Source of the DNA: Methylobacterium brachiatum
GTDB taxonomy: Bacteria; Pseudomonadota; Alphaproteobacteria; Rhizobiales; Beijerinckiaceae
Reading direction: 5' to 3'
Length of the DNA stretch: 64,000 nucleotides
NCBI RefSeq assembly: GCF_020523825.1
Contig: NZ_JAJALK010000011.1
Span: forward strand, 156,288-220,287
Made by a program: the position numbers and the translations under genes. Below the pieces are notes generated by a model. The model worked only from the letters and a program-made list of their open reading frames with translations, had not been told where the DNA came from and searched no databases. Shown in pieces: positions 45,668 to 55,058 of the stretch. The stretch's first letter is position 1. Every line of letters begins with the position of its first letter.

Positions 45668-47671
45668 TCAGAACGCCTGCCCGAGGCTGAGATACAGGAC
45701 GGCCGGGCGGACATGGCCGCCCTTGTAGGGATCGAGCGGGAAGGCGAGATCCGCGCGGATCGGGCCGATGCCGGTGTAGTAGCGCAGGCCGATGCCCACC
45801 GATTTCCGAATCTTCTCATCGAAATCCGGCAGTGACGAGGCGAAAGCGGTGCCGGCATCGAAGAACGGCACCACCCCGATCGTGTCGGTGATCTTGATCC
45901 GCGCCTCCAGCGAGGCTTCGAGCAGGCTGCGGCCGCCGATCGGCAGGTTGAACGGCCCGATCGGCCCGAGCGTCCGGTACGGATAGCCGCGCACCGAGCC
46001 GCCGCCGCCGGCGAAGAAGCGGAAATTGTCCGGGATGTCCCCGAGCGGCGCGCCGGACACCGAGCCGAAGCCGATCCGCCCGGCCAGGATGTACCGGGAC
46101 TCGTCGTCCAGGGAATAATAGGTCGAGCCTTGCGCCTTCGCGACGACGATCCCGGGCGACGAGATCGCACCGGGATAGGCCGCCAGCGAGGCGATCGCCC
46201 GGAACCCCTTGGTCGGGTCGAGCAGGCTGTCGGTCGAATCGTAGGTCACCGAGGCCGGCACGCCGATCAGCCGGTAATTGACCGTGCCCAGCGCATCCTT
46301 CGAGCGACCGGCCTGGGCATCCAATCCGATCTGGGCCGAGAACGTGTCGGAGAACCGGTGCCGGATCGCCGCCGAGACCCCGCCGCCATCCACCAGATAG
46401 CTCTGCTGGACCTCACGGGTGATGAAGGCGTTGGCCAGGAAGTCGTTGCGGGTGCCGCCGAGCGCCGGCTGGACATAGGTCGCCGACAGGCGCCCGCCGA
46501 GTCCGTTGGTGCCGATCCGGGCGATCTTGCGCTGGGTCGCGAACGGATCGTTGCCCAACCCGAGGTAGTAGATGTCGGCATCGAGCCGGAACGTCTCGCC
46601 GCCCCCGAACAGGTTGCGGTTGGCGTAGTAGGCGCGCACCCCCGGGCCGTCGACCGTGGAATAGCGCGCCGAGACGCCCACGAGATTGCGCTCGCGCTCG
46701 GTCAATTCGGCGAAGAGCGGCAGGTTTCCGTCCGCGTCGAGCGCCGTCCCTTCGCGGACCCGCGCGGCTCCGATCGCCTCGATGCGCGTCAGCGATTTGC
46801 GGATCGCCGCCACCGCCTGGGGCGAGTACGGGTCCCCCGGCTCGGCATAGATGAACGACCGGATCGTCGCCGGGTCGATCCCCGGCGCACCGCTGACCGC
46901 CACAGGCCCGAGCCCCGCTACCGGCCCGGGATCGACCGTGAAGGTCACATCCATCACGTGGGCGGCATCGTCCACCACCGGATCGCGCGCCACCACCTTG
47001 GCGAAGGGGTGCCCCTGCGCCCGGAATTCGTCCACGATCCGGGCTTCCCGGGCCAGCACCGTGGCCGAGCGGGCCGGCACGTCCTCGTCCACCCGGGTGA
47101 TCCGCGGCGGCAGCACATCGTCGGGGAACGGCCGGCCGGCGACGTCGCGGACCGTGATCCGGCGCAACGTATAGAGCGGCCCGAGATCCACCGCGATCCG
47201 CACCGGCACGAGGCCGCGATTGCGCCACCGCTCCGCGGCCCCCACGGCGGAGGCGGCCGCGGCCTGACCCGCCACCGGCACGGAATCGATCCGGATCGCG
47301 GCGGTCCCTTGGTAATAGCCGTAGCCCGACAGGACATCGGTGAGCTTGGGCAGATCGGTCTCGGCCCGGCGCAGGAGCCCCTCCCCGTCCGGCGGCGGGT
47401 CCTGGCGCAGGCGGTAGAGGGTCGAGATGTCCTTGAGCGCCTGAAGCACGTCGGAATCGTCGGTGCCGGTGATCCGCACCGCATACGGCAGGGCGGTCGG
47501 GCTCGGTGCCGGCGGCTCAGGCTCCGAGCCGAACAGGCCGAACAGGTCGAAGGCCCGTGCCGTCTCGGGCTGCGCGGCAACGAGCGTCACGGATGTTGCC
47601 GCGACAAGCATCAGCCGCGGCAGCGCACGCGGCGCACCGGACAGACTCGATCGACCCAGGCGAACGGACAC
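45668..47671 (-). CDS. tamA: outer-membrane assembly protein TamA (Omp85 family)
   Basis: Omp85-family protein of 667 residues. A signal peptide ends near ARAFD, followed by three POTRA-like domains (for example LYTLRRITVRDVAGRPFP) and a 16-strand barrel. Barrel signatures are GGGGSVRGYPYRTLGP, the L6 loop VRGY motif that locks into the barrel, and the terminal RPAVLYLSLGQAF ending in Phe. GTG 47669-47671 is chosen; TTG 47675-47677 is a close alternative. The stop abuts the tamB ATG with no gap, so the two are co-translated. Confidence 0.93.
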   Translation of the reverse strand: MSVRLGRSSLSGAPRALPRLMLVAATSVTLVAAQPETARAFDLFGLFGSEPEPPAPSPTALPYAVRITGTDDSDVLQALKDISTLYRLRQDPPPDGEGLLRRAETDLPKLTDVLSGYGYYQGTAAIRIDSVPVAGQAAAASAVGAAERWRNRGLVPVRIAVDLGPLYTLRRITVRDVAGRPFPDDVLPPRITRVDEDVPARSATVLAREARIVDEFRAQGHPFAKVVARDPVVDDAAHVMDVTFTVDPGPVAGLGPVAVSGAPGIDPATIRSFIYAEPGDPYSPQAVAAIRKSLTRIEAIGAARVREGTALDADGNLPLFAELTERERNLVGVSARYSTVDGPGVRAYYANRNLFGGGETFRLDADIYYLGLGNDPFATQRKIARIGTNGLGGRLSATYVQPALGGTRNDFLANAFITREVQQSYLVDGGGVSAAIRHRFSDTFSAQIGLDAQAGRSKDALGTVNYRLIGVPASVTYDSTDSLLDPTKGFRAIASLAAYPGAISSPGIVVAKAQGSTYYSLDDESRYILAGRIGFGSVSGAPLGDIPDNFRFFAGGGGSVRGYPYRTLGPIGPFNLPIGGRSLLEASLEARIKITDTIGVVPFFDAGTAFASSLPDFDEKIRKSVGIGLRYYTGIGPIRADLAFPLDPYKGGHVRPAVLYLSLGQAF

Positions 47672-47956
47672 GCGCAAAACGCGGTCTTCAGCTCCGTTCG
47701 CAGTCGGCGGCGCGGCGCGCGCGATGATACGTCATGATCCCCCCTCCGCAGCTGAAGCCGCGTCCCCGCACGTATTGTAAAGCTCCGGGTGCCGAACGCC
47801 AAATCCGGGCGGCCCGGCCTGGGGACGGACGGGGGATGACCGGGGCGGGAAACGCCTGCCCGGGACAGGTCGGGAAGGCCGATCCGCTGGTGCGAGCACG
47901 GCGGCATTGCCGCGCCGAACCGCGATATGACGCGCCGACGGCGCCTGCGCCTGGTC

Positions 47957-48898
47957 TCAACCCGATGCGGGCGATCGGCCGCTCTCGGCCCGGAAGGTCG
48001 ATTCCGCGACCAGCGCTGCCAGCGCGTCGATCGCGAGGCGCACGCGCAGCGGCAGATGCGGGCTCTGCGGCCAGAGCGCGTGGCTTTCAAAGGCATGCGC
48101 CGGCAGATGGTCGAGCACGGTCACGAGTCGTCCCGCGGCCACGTCGTCCCGGATCAGCCAGGCTGGAAGCCAGGCAAGGCCGTGACCGCCGAGCGCCGCG
48201 TCGCGAAGCGCGCCGAGATCGTCGAACTGCATCCGGCTCGGCGGGACGATCTCCGTCGCGGGGCCGCCCGGTTGTGGAAACAGCCAGGAGCGTACCCGCC
48301 CGGGACGGCCATAGAGCACGGCGTGATGGCCGGTCAGGTCCGCCAGGGATTCGGGCGCGCCCGCGCCATCGAGATAGCGCGGCGCCGCGCAGACGCGCAT
48401 GGGCTGGGACGCGATCCGCCGCGCGATCAAGCCGGGCCAATTCTGCAACCGCCCGTTGCGCACCACGAGGTCGAAACCGTCCTCGACCACGTCGACCAGC
48501 CGGTCACTGAAGTTGAGATCGAGCTCCAGCTTCGGATGTGCGTCGGCCAGGCGGATCAGGATCGGCGCGATGCGCAGGCGCCCGAACAGGACCGGCATCG
48601 AGACGCGCAGCCGGCCCGCGATCGTGTGCCGGCCGGAATCGAGCAGCGCGGTCGCGAGCTGCACCTCGCCGAGGGCGCGCCGCGCATGCTCGAACAGGGT
48701 CAGCCCGTCCTCGGTCAAGGCGAGGGAGCGGGTCGTACGGTGGAACAGCCGGACACCGAGCCGGCGTTCCAGCCGGGCGATGCTTCGCCCGACCGCCGAG
48801 CGCGTCAGGTTCAGTTTCGCGGCCGCCGCGGCGAAGCTGCCGGCCTCGACGGCCGCGACGAACATCGGCAGGTCCGCCAGCAGATCACCCGGAATCAT
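47957..48898 (-). CDS. LysR-family transcriptional regulator
   Basis: A 313-residue LysR regulator. The N-terminal winged helix (MFVAAVEAGSFAAAAAKLNL, SAVGRSIARLERRLGVRLF) is followed by RTTRSLALTEDG and a C-terminal effector domain of the CrgA/DmlR-like type (VSMPVLFGRLRIAPIL, LDLNFSDRLVDVVEDGFDLVVRNG). It diverges from the alcohol dehydrogenase gene across a 100-base gap, so it probably controls that gene. ATG 48896-48898 is chosen at the usual LysR start. Effector unknown. Confidence 0.92.
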   Translation of the reverse strand: MIPGDLLADLPMFVAAVEAGSFAAAAAKLNLTRSAVGRSIARLERRLGVRLFHRTTRSLALTEDGLTLFEHARRALGEVQLATALLDSGRHTIAGRLRVSMPVLFGRLRIAPILIRLADAHPKLELDLNFSDRLVDVVEDGFDLVVRNGRLQNWPGLIARRIASQPMRVCAAPRYLDGAGAPESLADLTGHHAVLYGRPGRVRSWLFPQPGGPATEIVPPSRMQFDDLGALRDAALGGHGLAWLPAWLIRDDVAAGRLVTVLDHLPAHAFESHALWPQSPHLPLRVRLAIDALAALVAESTFRAESGRSPASG

Positions 48899-48998
48899 TG
48901 TTGCCCCGCATGCACCGATCCGGGTCCGAACTATCGCCACAGGGGTCCGTCGATCAACGCTACGCATCACCGGTCGGCAGACGATCGGAGATTCGCGA

Positions 48999-50015
48999 AT
49001 GACCATGATGAGGCGTTGGGAGATGACCGGCTTCGGCCGCGAGGCACTCCGGCTGCAGCGGGTCCCCATCCCTGAACCAGGGCCGGGGCACATCCTGGTG
49101 AAATCCGCGGCGGTGTCGTTGAACTACCGCGACACGCTCGTGATCCAGCACGGGATGGGGCTCGCCCTCGATTTCCCGTTCACCCCGGCATCCGATCTCG
49201 CCGGGACGATCGCGGCCATCGGCGCGGGCGTCACCCGCTTCCAGGTGGGCGACCGGGTTCTGACGACCTTCTTCCCCGGCTGGATCGACGGCTCGGCCCC
49301 GGGAACCGCGAAGACTCTGGATGTCGGAAGCCTCGGCGGCGTCCATCCCGGCGTCCTGGCAGAATACATCGCCGTACCGGCGGATTGGTGCGTCGCTGCT
49401 CCGCACGGCCTCGATCTCGTGGAAGCCAGCACCCTGCCCTGTGCCGGTCTCACGGCCTGGTTCGCGCTCGTCGAGCGCGGGCGACTCAAGGCTGGCCAGA
49501 GCGTGCTGGTCCAGGGGACCGGCGGCGTCGCCCTGTTCGGTCTTCAGATCGCCAAGGCGCACGGCGCCGAGGTCTTTGTCACCTCGGGTGCCCCCGAGAA
49601 GCGCGAACGCGCGCGCGCCCTGGGCGCCGACCACGCCATCGACCGCGACGATTGGGTCGAAGCCGTCTATCGGCTCACCGCGGATCGCGGGATCGACCAC
49701 ATCCTGGAGATCGTCGGCGGCGCGCACATCGCGCGATCGCTCGAAGCCGTGGCCGTCGATGGGCGCGTCTCGGTGATCGGCGTCATCGCAGGATACGACC
49801 TGTCGGGCGCCGCAGGGAACCTGATGCTCAAATCCGCCACGGTCCAAGGCATCCGCGTCGGCCATCGGCGGGCCCTCGAAGACCTCGTCCGAGCCGTGGA
49901 CGTCATGGCGTTGAAGCCGGTGATCGATCGACGCTACGCTCTCGAGGACGTGCCCGCCGCTCTCGATCACCTGGAGCGCGGCCCCTTCGGAAAGATCGTC
50001 ATCGGGTTCGACTGA
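48999..50015 (+). CDS. NAD(P)-dependent alcohol dehydrogenase / quinone oxidoreductase-like MDR protein
   Basis: A 338-residue medium-chain dehydrogenase/reductase. GHILVKSAAVSLNYRDTLV and PASDLAGTIAAIGAGVTRFQVGDRV form the GroES-like domain. VLVQGTGGVALFGLQIAKAHGAEV is the nucleotide-binding loop, and the C-terminal half is typical of the superfamily. The catalytic zinc-ligand cysteine of classical ADHs is replaced (SLNYRD), and no structural four-cysteine lobe is visible, so it is likely a zinc-independent quinone-oxidoreductase-like member. A GGAG site lies eight bases before ATG 48999. Divergent from the LysR gene. Confidence 0.9.
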   Translation: MTMMRRWEMTGFGREALRLQRVPIPEPGPGHILVKSAAVSLNYRDTLVIQHGMGLALDFPFTPASDLAGTIAAIGAGVTRFQVGDRVLTTFFPGWIDGSAPGTAKTLDVGSLGGVHPGVLAEYIAVPADWCVAAPHGLDLVEASTLPCAGLTAWFALVERGRLKAGQSVLVQGTGGVALFGLQIAKAHGAEVFVTSGAPEKRERARALGADHAIDRDDWVEAVYRLTADRGIDHILEIVGGAHIARSLEAVAVDGRVSVIGVIAGYDLSGAAGNLMLKSATVQGIRVGHRRALEDLVRAVDVMALKPVIDRRYALEDVPAALDHLERGPFGKIVIGFD

Positions 50016-50812
50016 CCGCAAGGCGGCGGGCGGGGCTGCGTCGCGGGCCCCTCCCCTGCCTCGGCGCGCCACCACTTTTTCCGCACAATTGGACCCTGAT
50101 CTAGCTGTTCGACGTTCACACCAGACCTAGCCCTGAACGCAGCAAGGTCGGCCTGCGCGAGCGGACCGCTTGGTTTATTTGGTGGCGTGTCCTTGATCGC
50201 GGGAACCAACAACACCCGATCCCGGTGAAATTCGGCGATCAGTATTGCGCAAGGATTGTTGGTTGAAAGGTGCACAAAAACTTTTTCGTGAAGTAGATTA
50301 AGAGAACTATACCAAAGCTATCGGCATTGCTGCCCCGCATAGCACTTCTTACATCACGCCCGCGGCGCCGTCGCGTGCAGAGGGAGGGGCGCGCGCGGTG
50401 ATCGGGCGTTTTGTGAAGTGCTCTGAAATCGAGCTCGACTTACTTTCGGTCCGCGAACAACCGTATTGGTCTCGCCCTGTCGGATTCGAGGACAGTCAGT
50501 TGCTCCCTGCCGTGTAACGCGCTCTGGAATGCCGGCAGCATCGGATCGTCCCAGGACCATACAGATCGATCGGCTCAGGATAAGAAGCCGATCCCCATAT
50601 ACATGGACAGCATTAGGGTCCCATTCCAGCGCGTCTGGAGCAACCCTAAGCGGCATTACAAACCCGCAGCGGAATTGACCCGTTGCTTGTCCGGCGCGGC
50701 CCAATGCGATCGTTCGGGGGTGAAACTCGGCGGGGTATCGAACTGCGCTCGGGTGTTGAAATGACCCCTCGAGCGAAGCGTTCTCCGTATTCAATCAATT
50801 GGGGCAATCCCG
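50016..50812. other. 797-base low-GC interval at the left edge of the siderophore locus; no gene assigned
   Basis: GC falls to about 45 percent around 50220-50340, against about 70 percent in neighbouring genes. Open frames on both strands (for example 50354-50794 minus) lack the local codon bias and match nothing I recognise. It may be a decayed insertion or a boundary of transferred DNA. The iucD end and the dehydrogenase end point toward it from opposite sides, so it could also contain terminators, but no hairpin with a T-run was seen. Confidence 0.5.
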
Positions 50813-52123
50813 TTACTGGCGGCCTTCTCCCCCGTGAAACTCGCGCTCAGGATGGGTGGTGGACCAGGTCAAGGGCATCGCCGGTGGAGCAGTTTCGAAG
50901 ACCGGGCGCCCGGCCAAGGCGTTGACGATGACACCGCTGCGCCATGCCATGAGGCTGAGTTGCGGTTCTGCGATGCCGTGGCTGACGAGGCCGCCGTTGA
51001 GGACGAAGAGGCGGTGGTCCGCGGGACCGTCCCAGGATGCGGAGAAGTCCGCGCCGATCTCGGGCCGGCCATCCTCGTCGAGGGTGAGGCGCTCGCGTAG
51101 CGGATCCAGGCACGTCGGCAGCGTGTAGCGGTAGCCCGTGGCCAGGATGACGATGTCGGCGTGGGCGACCTCGATGCCCCCGTCGAAGCCGTTGCGCATG
51201 ATGAGGTGGTAGCCGCCAGCCCGATCGACATCGAGCACCGTGCGGTGGGGCAGCAGGCTCTTGTCGAGGCGTTTCTTGGCGAGATGTCGGAGCATGTAGA
51301 GGCGCTGATAGATCGCCCGCAGGGTGGCGGCCGAGATGCCGTCGCCCGCAAGCTTCTGGCGTCCCACCGTGGAGCGGCGCCGCGCCTCCGGCAGAGCGTG
51401 GAAGCTCTCGACGTAGCCGGGCGTGAACAGCTCGTTCGTGAACGGCGTCGCATCGATCGGCTGGAAGTTCGGGCGCCGGCTAATCCAGGAGAGAGCGGCG
51501 GGCGCGTCCGAGTCCCGGTTCAGCAGGTTCAGCACGATCTCGGCGCCGCTCTGGCCGCCGCCGATCACCGCGACCCGCTTGCCCGCGATCCGGTCGAGGG
51601 CGAAGATGGCCTGGGAGCTGTGGACGTGGTCGCGCGGGTCGAGCTTCTCCGCAAAGGCGGGAAGGCTCGGCTGCAGCCCGACTCCGAGGGCGAGGTTGCG
51701 GGCGCGTGCGGTCCCCCGGTCGCTGTCGAGGCGGAAGGCCCGTCCCTCGAAATGGACTTCGCGGATCGCGGTGCCGAAGCGCAGGCTCGGCAGCCGGGCC
51801 GCGACCCAGGCGAGATACTGCGCGAATTCCCGCCGCGGCACCGCCTCGAACTCGGCGTTGAGGAATTCGTAGAAGCGCTTCTGCGCCACGAGATAGGCGA
51901 GGAAGCTCCAGGGGCTCGTCGGATTCACCGCCGTGACGAGATCCTTGAGGAAGGAGGTCTGCAGCGCGACGTCCGGAAGCATCATGCCGGGGTGCCAGTC
52001 GAAGGCCGGCGCCCGGTCGAAGAACAGAGCATCGAGGTCGCCCACCGCGTCAAGCTGTGCCGCGAGGCTCAGGTTGAACGGGCCGATGCCGATGCCGGCG
52101 AGGTCGAGCGGGTGGTCCGTCAT
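50813..52123 (-). CDS. iucD: L-lysine (or ornithine) N6-monooxygenase of siderophore synthesis
   Basis: FAD/NADPH-dependent N-hydroxylase of 436 residues, the first step in making hydroxamate groups. The FAD loop is LAGIGIGPFNLS (8-19), the NADPH loop VIGGGQSGAE (186-195) and the late ATGY is at 328-331. WHPGMMLPDVALQTSFLKDLVT and NPTSPWSFLAYL are family signatures. Last gene of iucA-iucB-iucC-iucD; ATG overlaps the iucC stop (ATGA). Lysine is favoured because no diaminobutyrate genes are present, unlike rhizobactin loci. Confidence 0.93.
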   Translation of the reverse strand: MTDHPLDLAGIGIGPFNLSLAAQLDAVGDLDALFFDRAPAFDWHPGMMLPDVALQTSFLKDLVTAVNPTSPWSFLAYLVAQKRFYEFLNAEFEAVPRREFAQYLAWVAARLPSLRFGTAIREVHFEGRAFRLDSDRGTARARNLALGVGLQPSLPAFAEKLDPRDHVHSSQAIFALDRIAGKRVAVIGGGQSGAEIVLNLLNRDSDAPAALSWISRRPNFQPIDATPFTNELFTPGYVESFHALPEARRRSTVGRQKLAGDGISAATLRAIYQRLYMLRHLAKKRLDKSLLPHRTVLDVDRAGGYHLIMRNGFDGGIEVAHADIVILATGYRYTLPTCLDPLRERLTLDEDGRPEIGADFSASWDGPADHRLFVLNGGLVSHGIAEPQLSLMAWRSGVIVNALAGRPVFETAPPAMPLTWSTTHPEREFHGGEGRQ

Positions 52124-53976
52124 GATGCGCGGGATCCTGCCTGTGTGCCTGCCCCGACGCCGTTCGCGGCGCCGGCTTCCACGAGCGCGGAGGCTTCCGC
52201 GCGATGGAGCGGGTTGATCAGCGGGTTGCCGAGCCGCGGCACCGGTCGCAGGTTGGAATCGCCGTAGCCGAGGCTGAGACGCACGCGGTTGATGCAGATC
52301 CGCGGCACGGTCGGCGCGAACAGCTCGAACTGGCGGAATCGGTCGGCGAGGTCGGGGTGCCGGGCCTGATAGCGGCGCAGAGCCCGCGCGAGCGCGCCGT
52401 AGAAGGCGACCTCGGGCAGCCCATCGCTGCGCAGGAGCGCGTCCGAGACGAAACGCAGCAGGCTGGCGAAATGGCCGGTCTGCAGGTGCTGCAGCAGATG
52501 CGTCGCCGGCCGCCGCAGCAGGGTCTCCCGCACCCCCTCCGGCAGGTCTGCGGCCTCGGGAAAGTCCTGGTCCACGAGGTCGGCGTCGCCCTGAAAATCC
52601 TTCAGCGCGACGCCGCAAGGCACGCCATCCTTCAGGATCAGGGTCACGTTCTGGCCGTGAGCGATGAAGCCGACGCCGTAGCGGCAGAGGAAATGGTAGA
52701 GCGGCACTGCGACGTGGTCGAACAGCCGTTCGAGCCAAGTTTCCGGGGCGAGGCCGGAGCGCGCAATCAAGCTGGAGACAAGCGGGCGGCCCGCAGCATC
52801 CGCCTTCAGGAGCGCACCCATCATCATCGCGGATCGGCCGGGCTCAAGGCGGCCGGCGATGCCCTCCCGCCAGATCACCCCGAGCATCTCGCGGTACTGG
52901 TAGGGCGCCGCCGCGATCCGCTCGTAGACGGGGTGGGGGTAGAAGGCGCCGGCCCGCTCGCGCAGGATCACCGTGCCGGCAAGCGCCGGGTCCCGCGCGG
53001 CCTTGTCCGCGAGCCAGGCCGAAAAAGCCGGGCCGATCGCCATGTACTGGCCTGGCACCCCGCGCCAGGCGGAGGTGTTGAGGATCGTGAGTGCGAGCTT
53101 CACGTCGAGGCGGCCGTCCGCATCCGCGCGGGCGAGCGTCCGCAGCGATTGCTGGGGCAGGTAGGCGCGGCCGAAGACCCCGAGGGGGACGAGGCGCCGC
53201 GCCGCGATCTCGCCCGCGAAGTGCAGCACGATCTTGTTGTCCCACTGCCAGGGATGGACCGGCAGGAGCAGGTGAGTCGTGGAGTCGACACCCTGCGCAG
53301 CACAGGCTGCCGCCAGCCGAGCGCGCTCGGGCCCGTCGAGGGAATCGGCCACGAGGTCGGCCTCGGCGAGGCCGGGCTCCAGGCTGAGGCGGCAGACGGT
53401 GCGGTCCGCCGCGATCCAGAACAAGCGGATCTCGGGGCTGAACTCCGGTGCGTAGGCCTCGAAATCCGCCAGCCCCCAGCCGATCCGCCCCTTGCTGGCG
53501 GGCGCTTTCGGGTGGCCGTCGAGATAGGCCTGCAGGATGCGGTCGCTCAAGGCGAGGAAATCCGACCCCGTCATGTCCCGGCCAATCGCCGCGATGCGGG
53601 CATCGGCCGAGAGCGTGCTCAGCACCTCTCCCGCATAGGCGCAGAGGGTGGCTGGCTCGATCGCGAGCGTCCGGCTCGCATCCACGAGGAAACCCGCTGC
53701 GTCGCCGGCCGGGCTCACATGGGCGCCCGCGATGCGAACCAGGCTGGCCGGATCAATCGCGAGGTTGCCCCAGATCCGGCGCTCCGCAGCGAAGCGGTAG
53801 GCGATCCCGTCGTCGAGGCGCAGAAGCCACTGGGTGCCGGCCCGATCGGTGGGCTCCGGCGCCAGCGCCTCCTCGAAGGCGAGCTCGGCGATCGTCTTGG
53901 CGATGAGCGCCCGGTTGAGATCGAGCCAGAGCGGCGCCGTCACCGCCCCGCCGTGCGGCAGCGGGCCGGCGCTCAC
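52120..53976 (-). CDS. iucC: NRPS-independent siderophore synthetase, IucC-type
   Basis: IucA/IucC-family synthetase of 618 residues that condenses citrate derivatives with hydroxamates. The core LLPVHPWQWDNK is followed by VKLALTILNTSAWRGVPGQY and the ATP-binding GVGFIAHGQNVTLILKDG; the C-terminal FhuF-like region is intact. Position third in the operon, after the acetyltransferase, matches IucC, which adds the second hydroxamate to form aerobactin. GTG 53974-53976 overlaps the iucB stop (GTGA). Confidence 0.92.
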   Translation of the reverse strand: MSAGPLPHGGAVTAPLWLDLNRALIAKTIAELAFEEALAPEPTDRAGTQWLLRLDDGIAYRFAAERRIWGNLAIDPASLVRIAGAHVSPAGDAAGFLVDASRTLAIEPATLCAYAGEVLSTLSADARIAAIGRDMTGSDFLALSDRILQAYLDGHPKAPASKGRIGWGLADFEAYAPEFSPEIRLFWIAADRTVCRLSLEPGLAEADLVADSLDGPERARLAAACAAQGVDSTTHLLLPVHPWQWDNKIVLHFAGEIAARRLVPLGVFGRAYLPQQSLRTLARADADGRLDVKLALTILNTSAWRGVPGQYMAIGPAFSAWLADKAARDPALAGTVILRERAGAFYPHPVYERIAAAPYQYREMLGVIWREGIAGRLEPGRSAMMMGALLKADAAGRPLVSSLIARSGLAPETWLERLFDHVAVPLYHFLCRYGVGFIAHGQNVTLILKDGVPCGVALKDFQGDADLVDQDFPEAADLPEGVRETLLRRPATHLLQHLQTGHFASLLRFVSDALLRSDGLPEVAFYGALARALRRYQARHPDLADRFRQFELFAPTVPRICINRVRLSLGYGDSNLRPVPRLGNPLINPLHRAEASALVEAGAANGVGAGTQAGSRAS

Positions 53977-55058
53977 AGGGGGACCTCGCGGAAGAAGCGC
54001 TCGCGCTCGCAGCAGACCAGGGCCGCGCGCTTATGGGGGAAGTCGAACTCCTTCAGCGTCTCGTAGGCCGCATCCGCGCAGTAGCTCAGCATCTTGCGGT
54101 GCGTGGCCCGCGGCTCGCCCATGATCCGCCGGGTCCGGGGTTCGTCCAGGAACAGGTAGTGCGTGATCGCCCTGAACCAGGCCAGCGTCTTCGGCCGTCC
54201 CAGGTGCTCGACATTGCCGATCAGCCCGTGCCAGCCGCGGTCGAAATCCTCGGCGTCGTAATAGGGCCCGAGCCGGTCCTCCTTGGCCCAGTAGAACTCG
54301 AAATAGCCGACCGGCACGTCGTCGAAGCTGCCGATCACCCCGAACAGGTGCGGGTCGGCCTCCTGGTCGGCGAGGTAGCGGTCCAGCTCCGCCTCGCTCT
54401 GTGCGAGCTCCCAGTAGAAGGCGACGCGCTTCTGGTTCATCCAGCCGTGGAACAGGCCGAGGTCGTGCCGCCGATCGATGGCGCGAAACGACAGGGTCGT
54501 GCCGAGCTGCGGCAGCCAGCGCCGGTAGAACGGGCCGTTCGGCTGTGGCGGTCGCAGGGGCGGCAGCCGGTCTTGCGGCCCGAGCTGCGAGCGGATCAGC
54601 GGATAGGCCGTCCGCGCCCCGGCGGTCAGCCAGAGCAGGGGGAGCTGGTAGAACAGGGCACGCTCCACGATCGCGTCGGGGGCGGCCGGGGTATTCTCCA
54701 CCGTCGCGGCCAGGGCGAGCAGGGCCGGCGCGCCCCCGAGTCCGGAAACGCGCAGCCGCCGCGCATCCGGGCAGCGCTGGAACGCAGCCTCGACCAGGGC
54801 CGTCACGACCGGTGCGTCGGCGGGATGGCGGCCCACGGAGCCGGTGAGCGCGAGGCGCACGCCGTCCGGGTCTGAGCGCAGCTCTGCTTCGGCGATCGGC
54901 TCGCCATCGCGCAAGGCAAGCAGCCGGGCCGCGCGGACATCGCGAGGCAAGCACTCGACCGCGATATCCGCGTCGGCGACGGGCCAGTGGCGGCTCGTCC
55001 CGGCCCAACCGTCCAGCACCGTCCCGGAGGCGGCATCGATGCAGGGGCGCAGCGTCAT
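53973..55058 (-). CDS. iucB: siderophore acetyltransferase, IucB-type
   Basis: A 361-residue protein whose C-terminal half is a GNAT domain of the IucB/RhbD/AlcB type (FHGWMNQKRVAFYWELAQSEAELD, VGYFEFYWAKEDRLGPYYDAEDFDRGWHGLIG, MGEPRATHRKML). It N-acylates the hydroxylated diamine to form the hydroxamate. The N-terminal 170 residues are less conserved. ATG 55056-55058 overlaps the iucA stop (ATGA), and its own stop overlaps iucC. Confidence 0.92.
   Translation of the reverse strand: MTLRPCIDAASGTVLDGWAGTSRHWPVADADIAVECLPRDVRAARLLALRDGEPIAEAELRSDPDGVRLALTGSVGRHPADAPVVTALVEAAFQRCPDARRLRVSGLGGAPALLALAATVENTPAAPDAIVERALFYQLPLLWLTAGARTAYPLIRSQLGPQDRLPPLRPPQPNGPFYRRWLPQLGTTLSFRAIDRRHDLGLFHGWMNQKRVAFYWELAQSEAELDRYLADQEADPHLFGVIGSFDDVPVGYFEFYWAKEDRLGPYYDAEDFDRGWHGLIGNVEHLGRPKTLAWFRAITHYLFLDEPRTRRIMGEPRATHRKMLSYCADAAYETLKEFDFPHKRAALVCCERERFFREVPL

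Noticed and set aside
49967..50275. 102-codon minus-strand open frame overlapping the dehydrogenase end
   Set aside because: Partly antisense to the dehydrogenase and otherwise unsupported; composition changes midway.
50354..50794. 146-codon minus-strand open frame in the low-GC gap
   Set aside because: No codon bias, no ribosome site and no recognisable family; it could be a decayed gene but cannot be supported.
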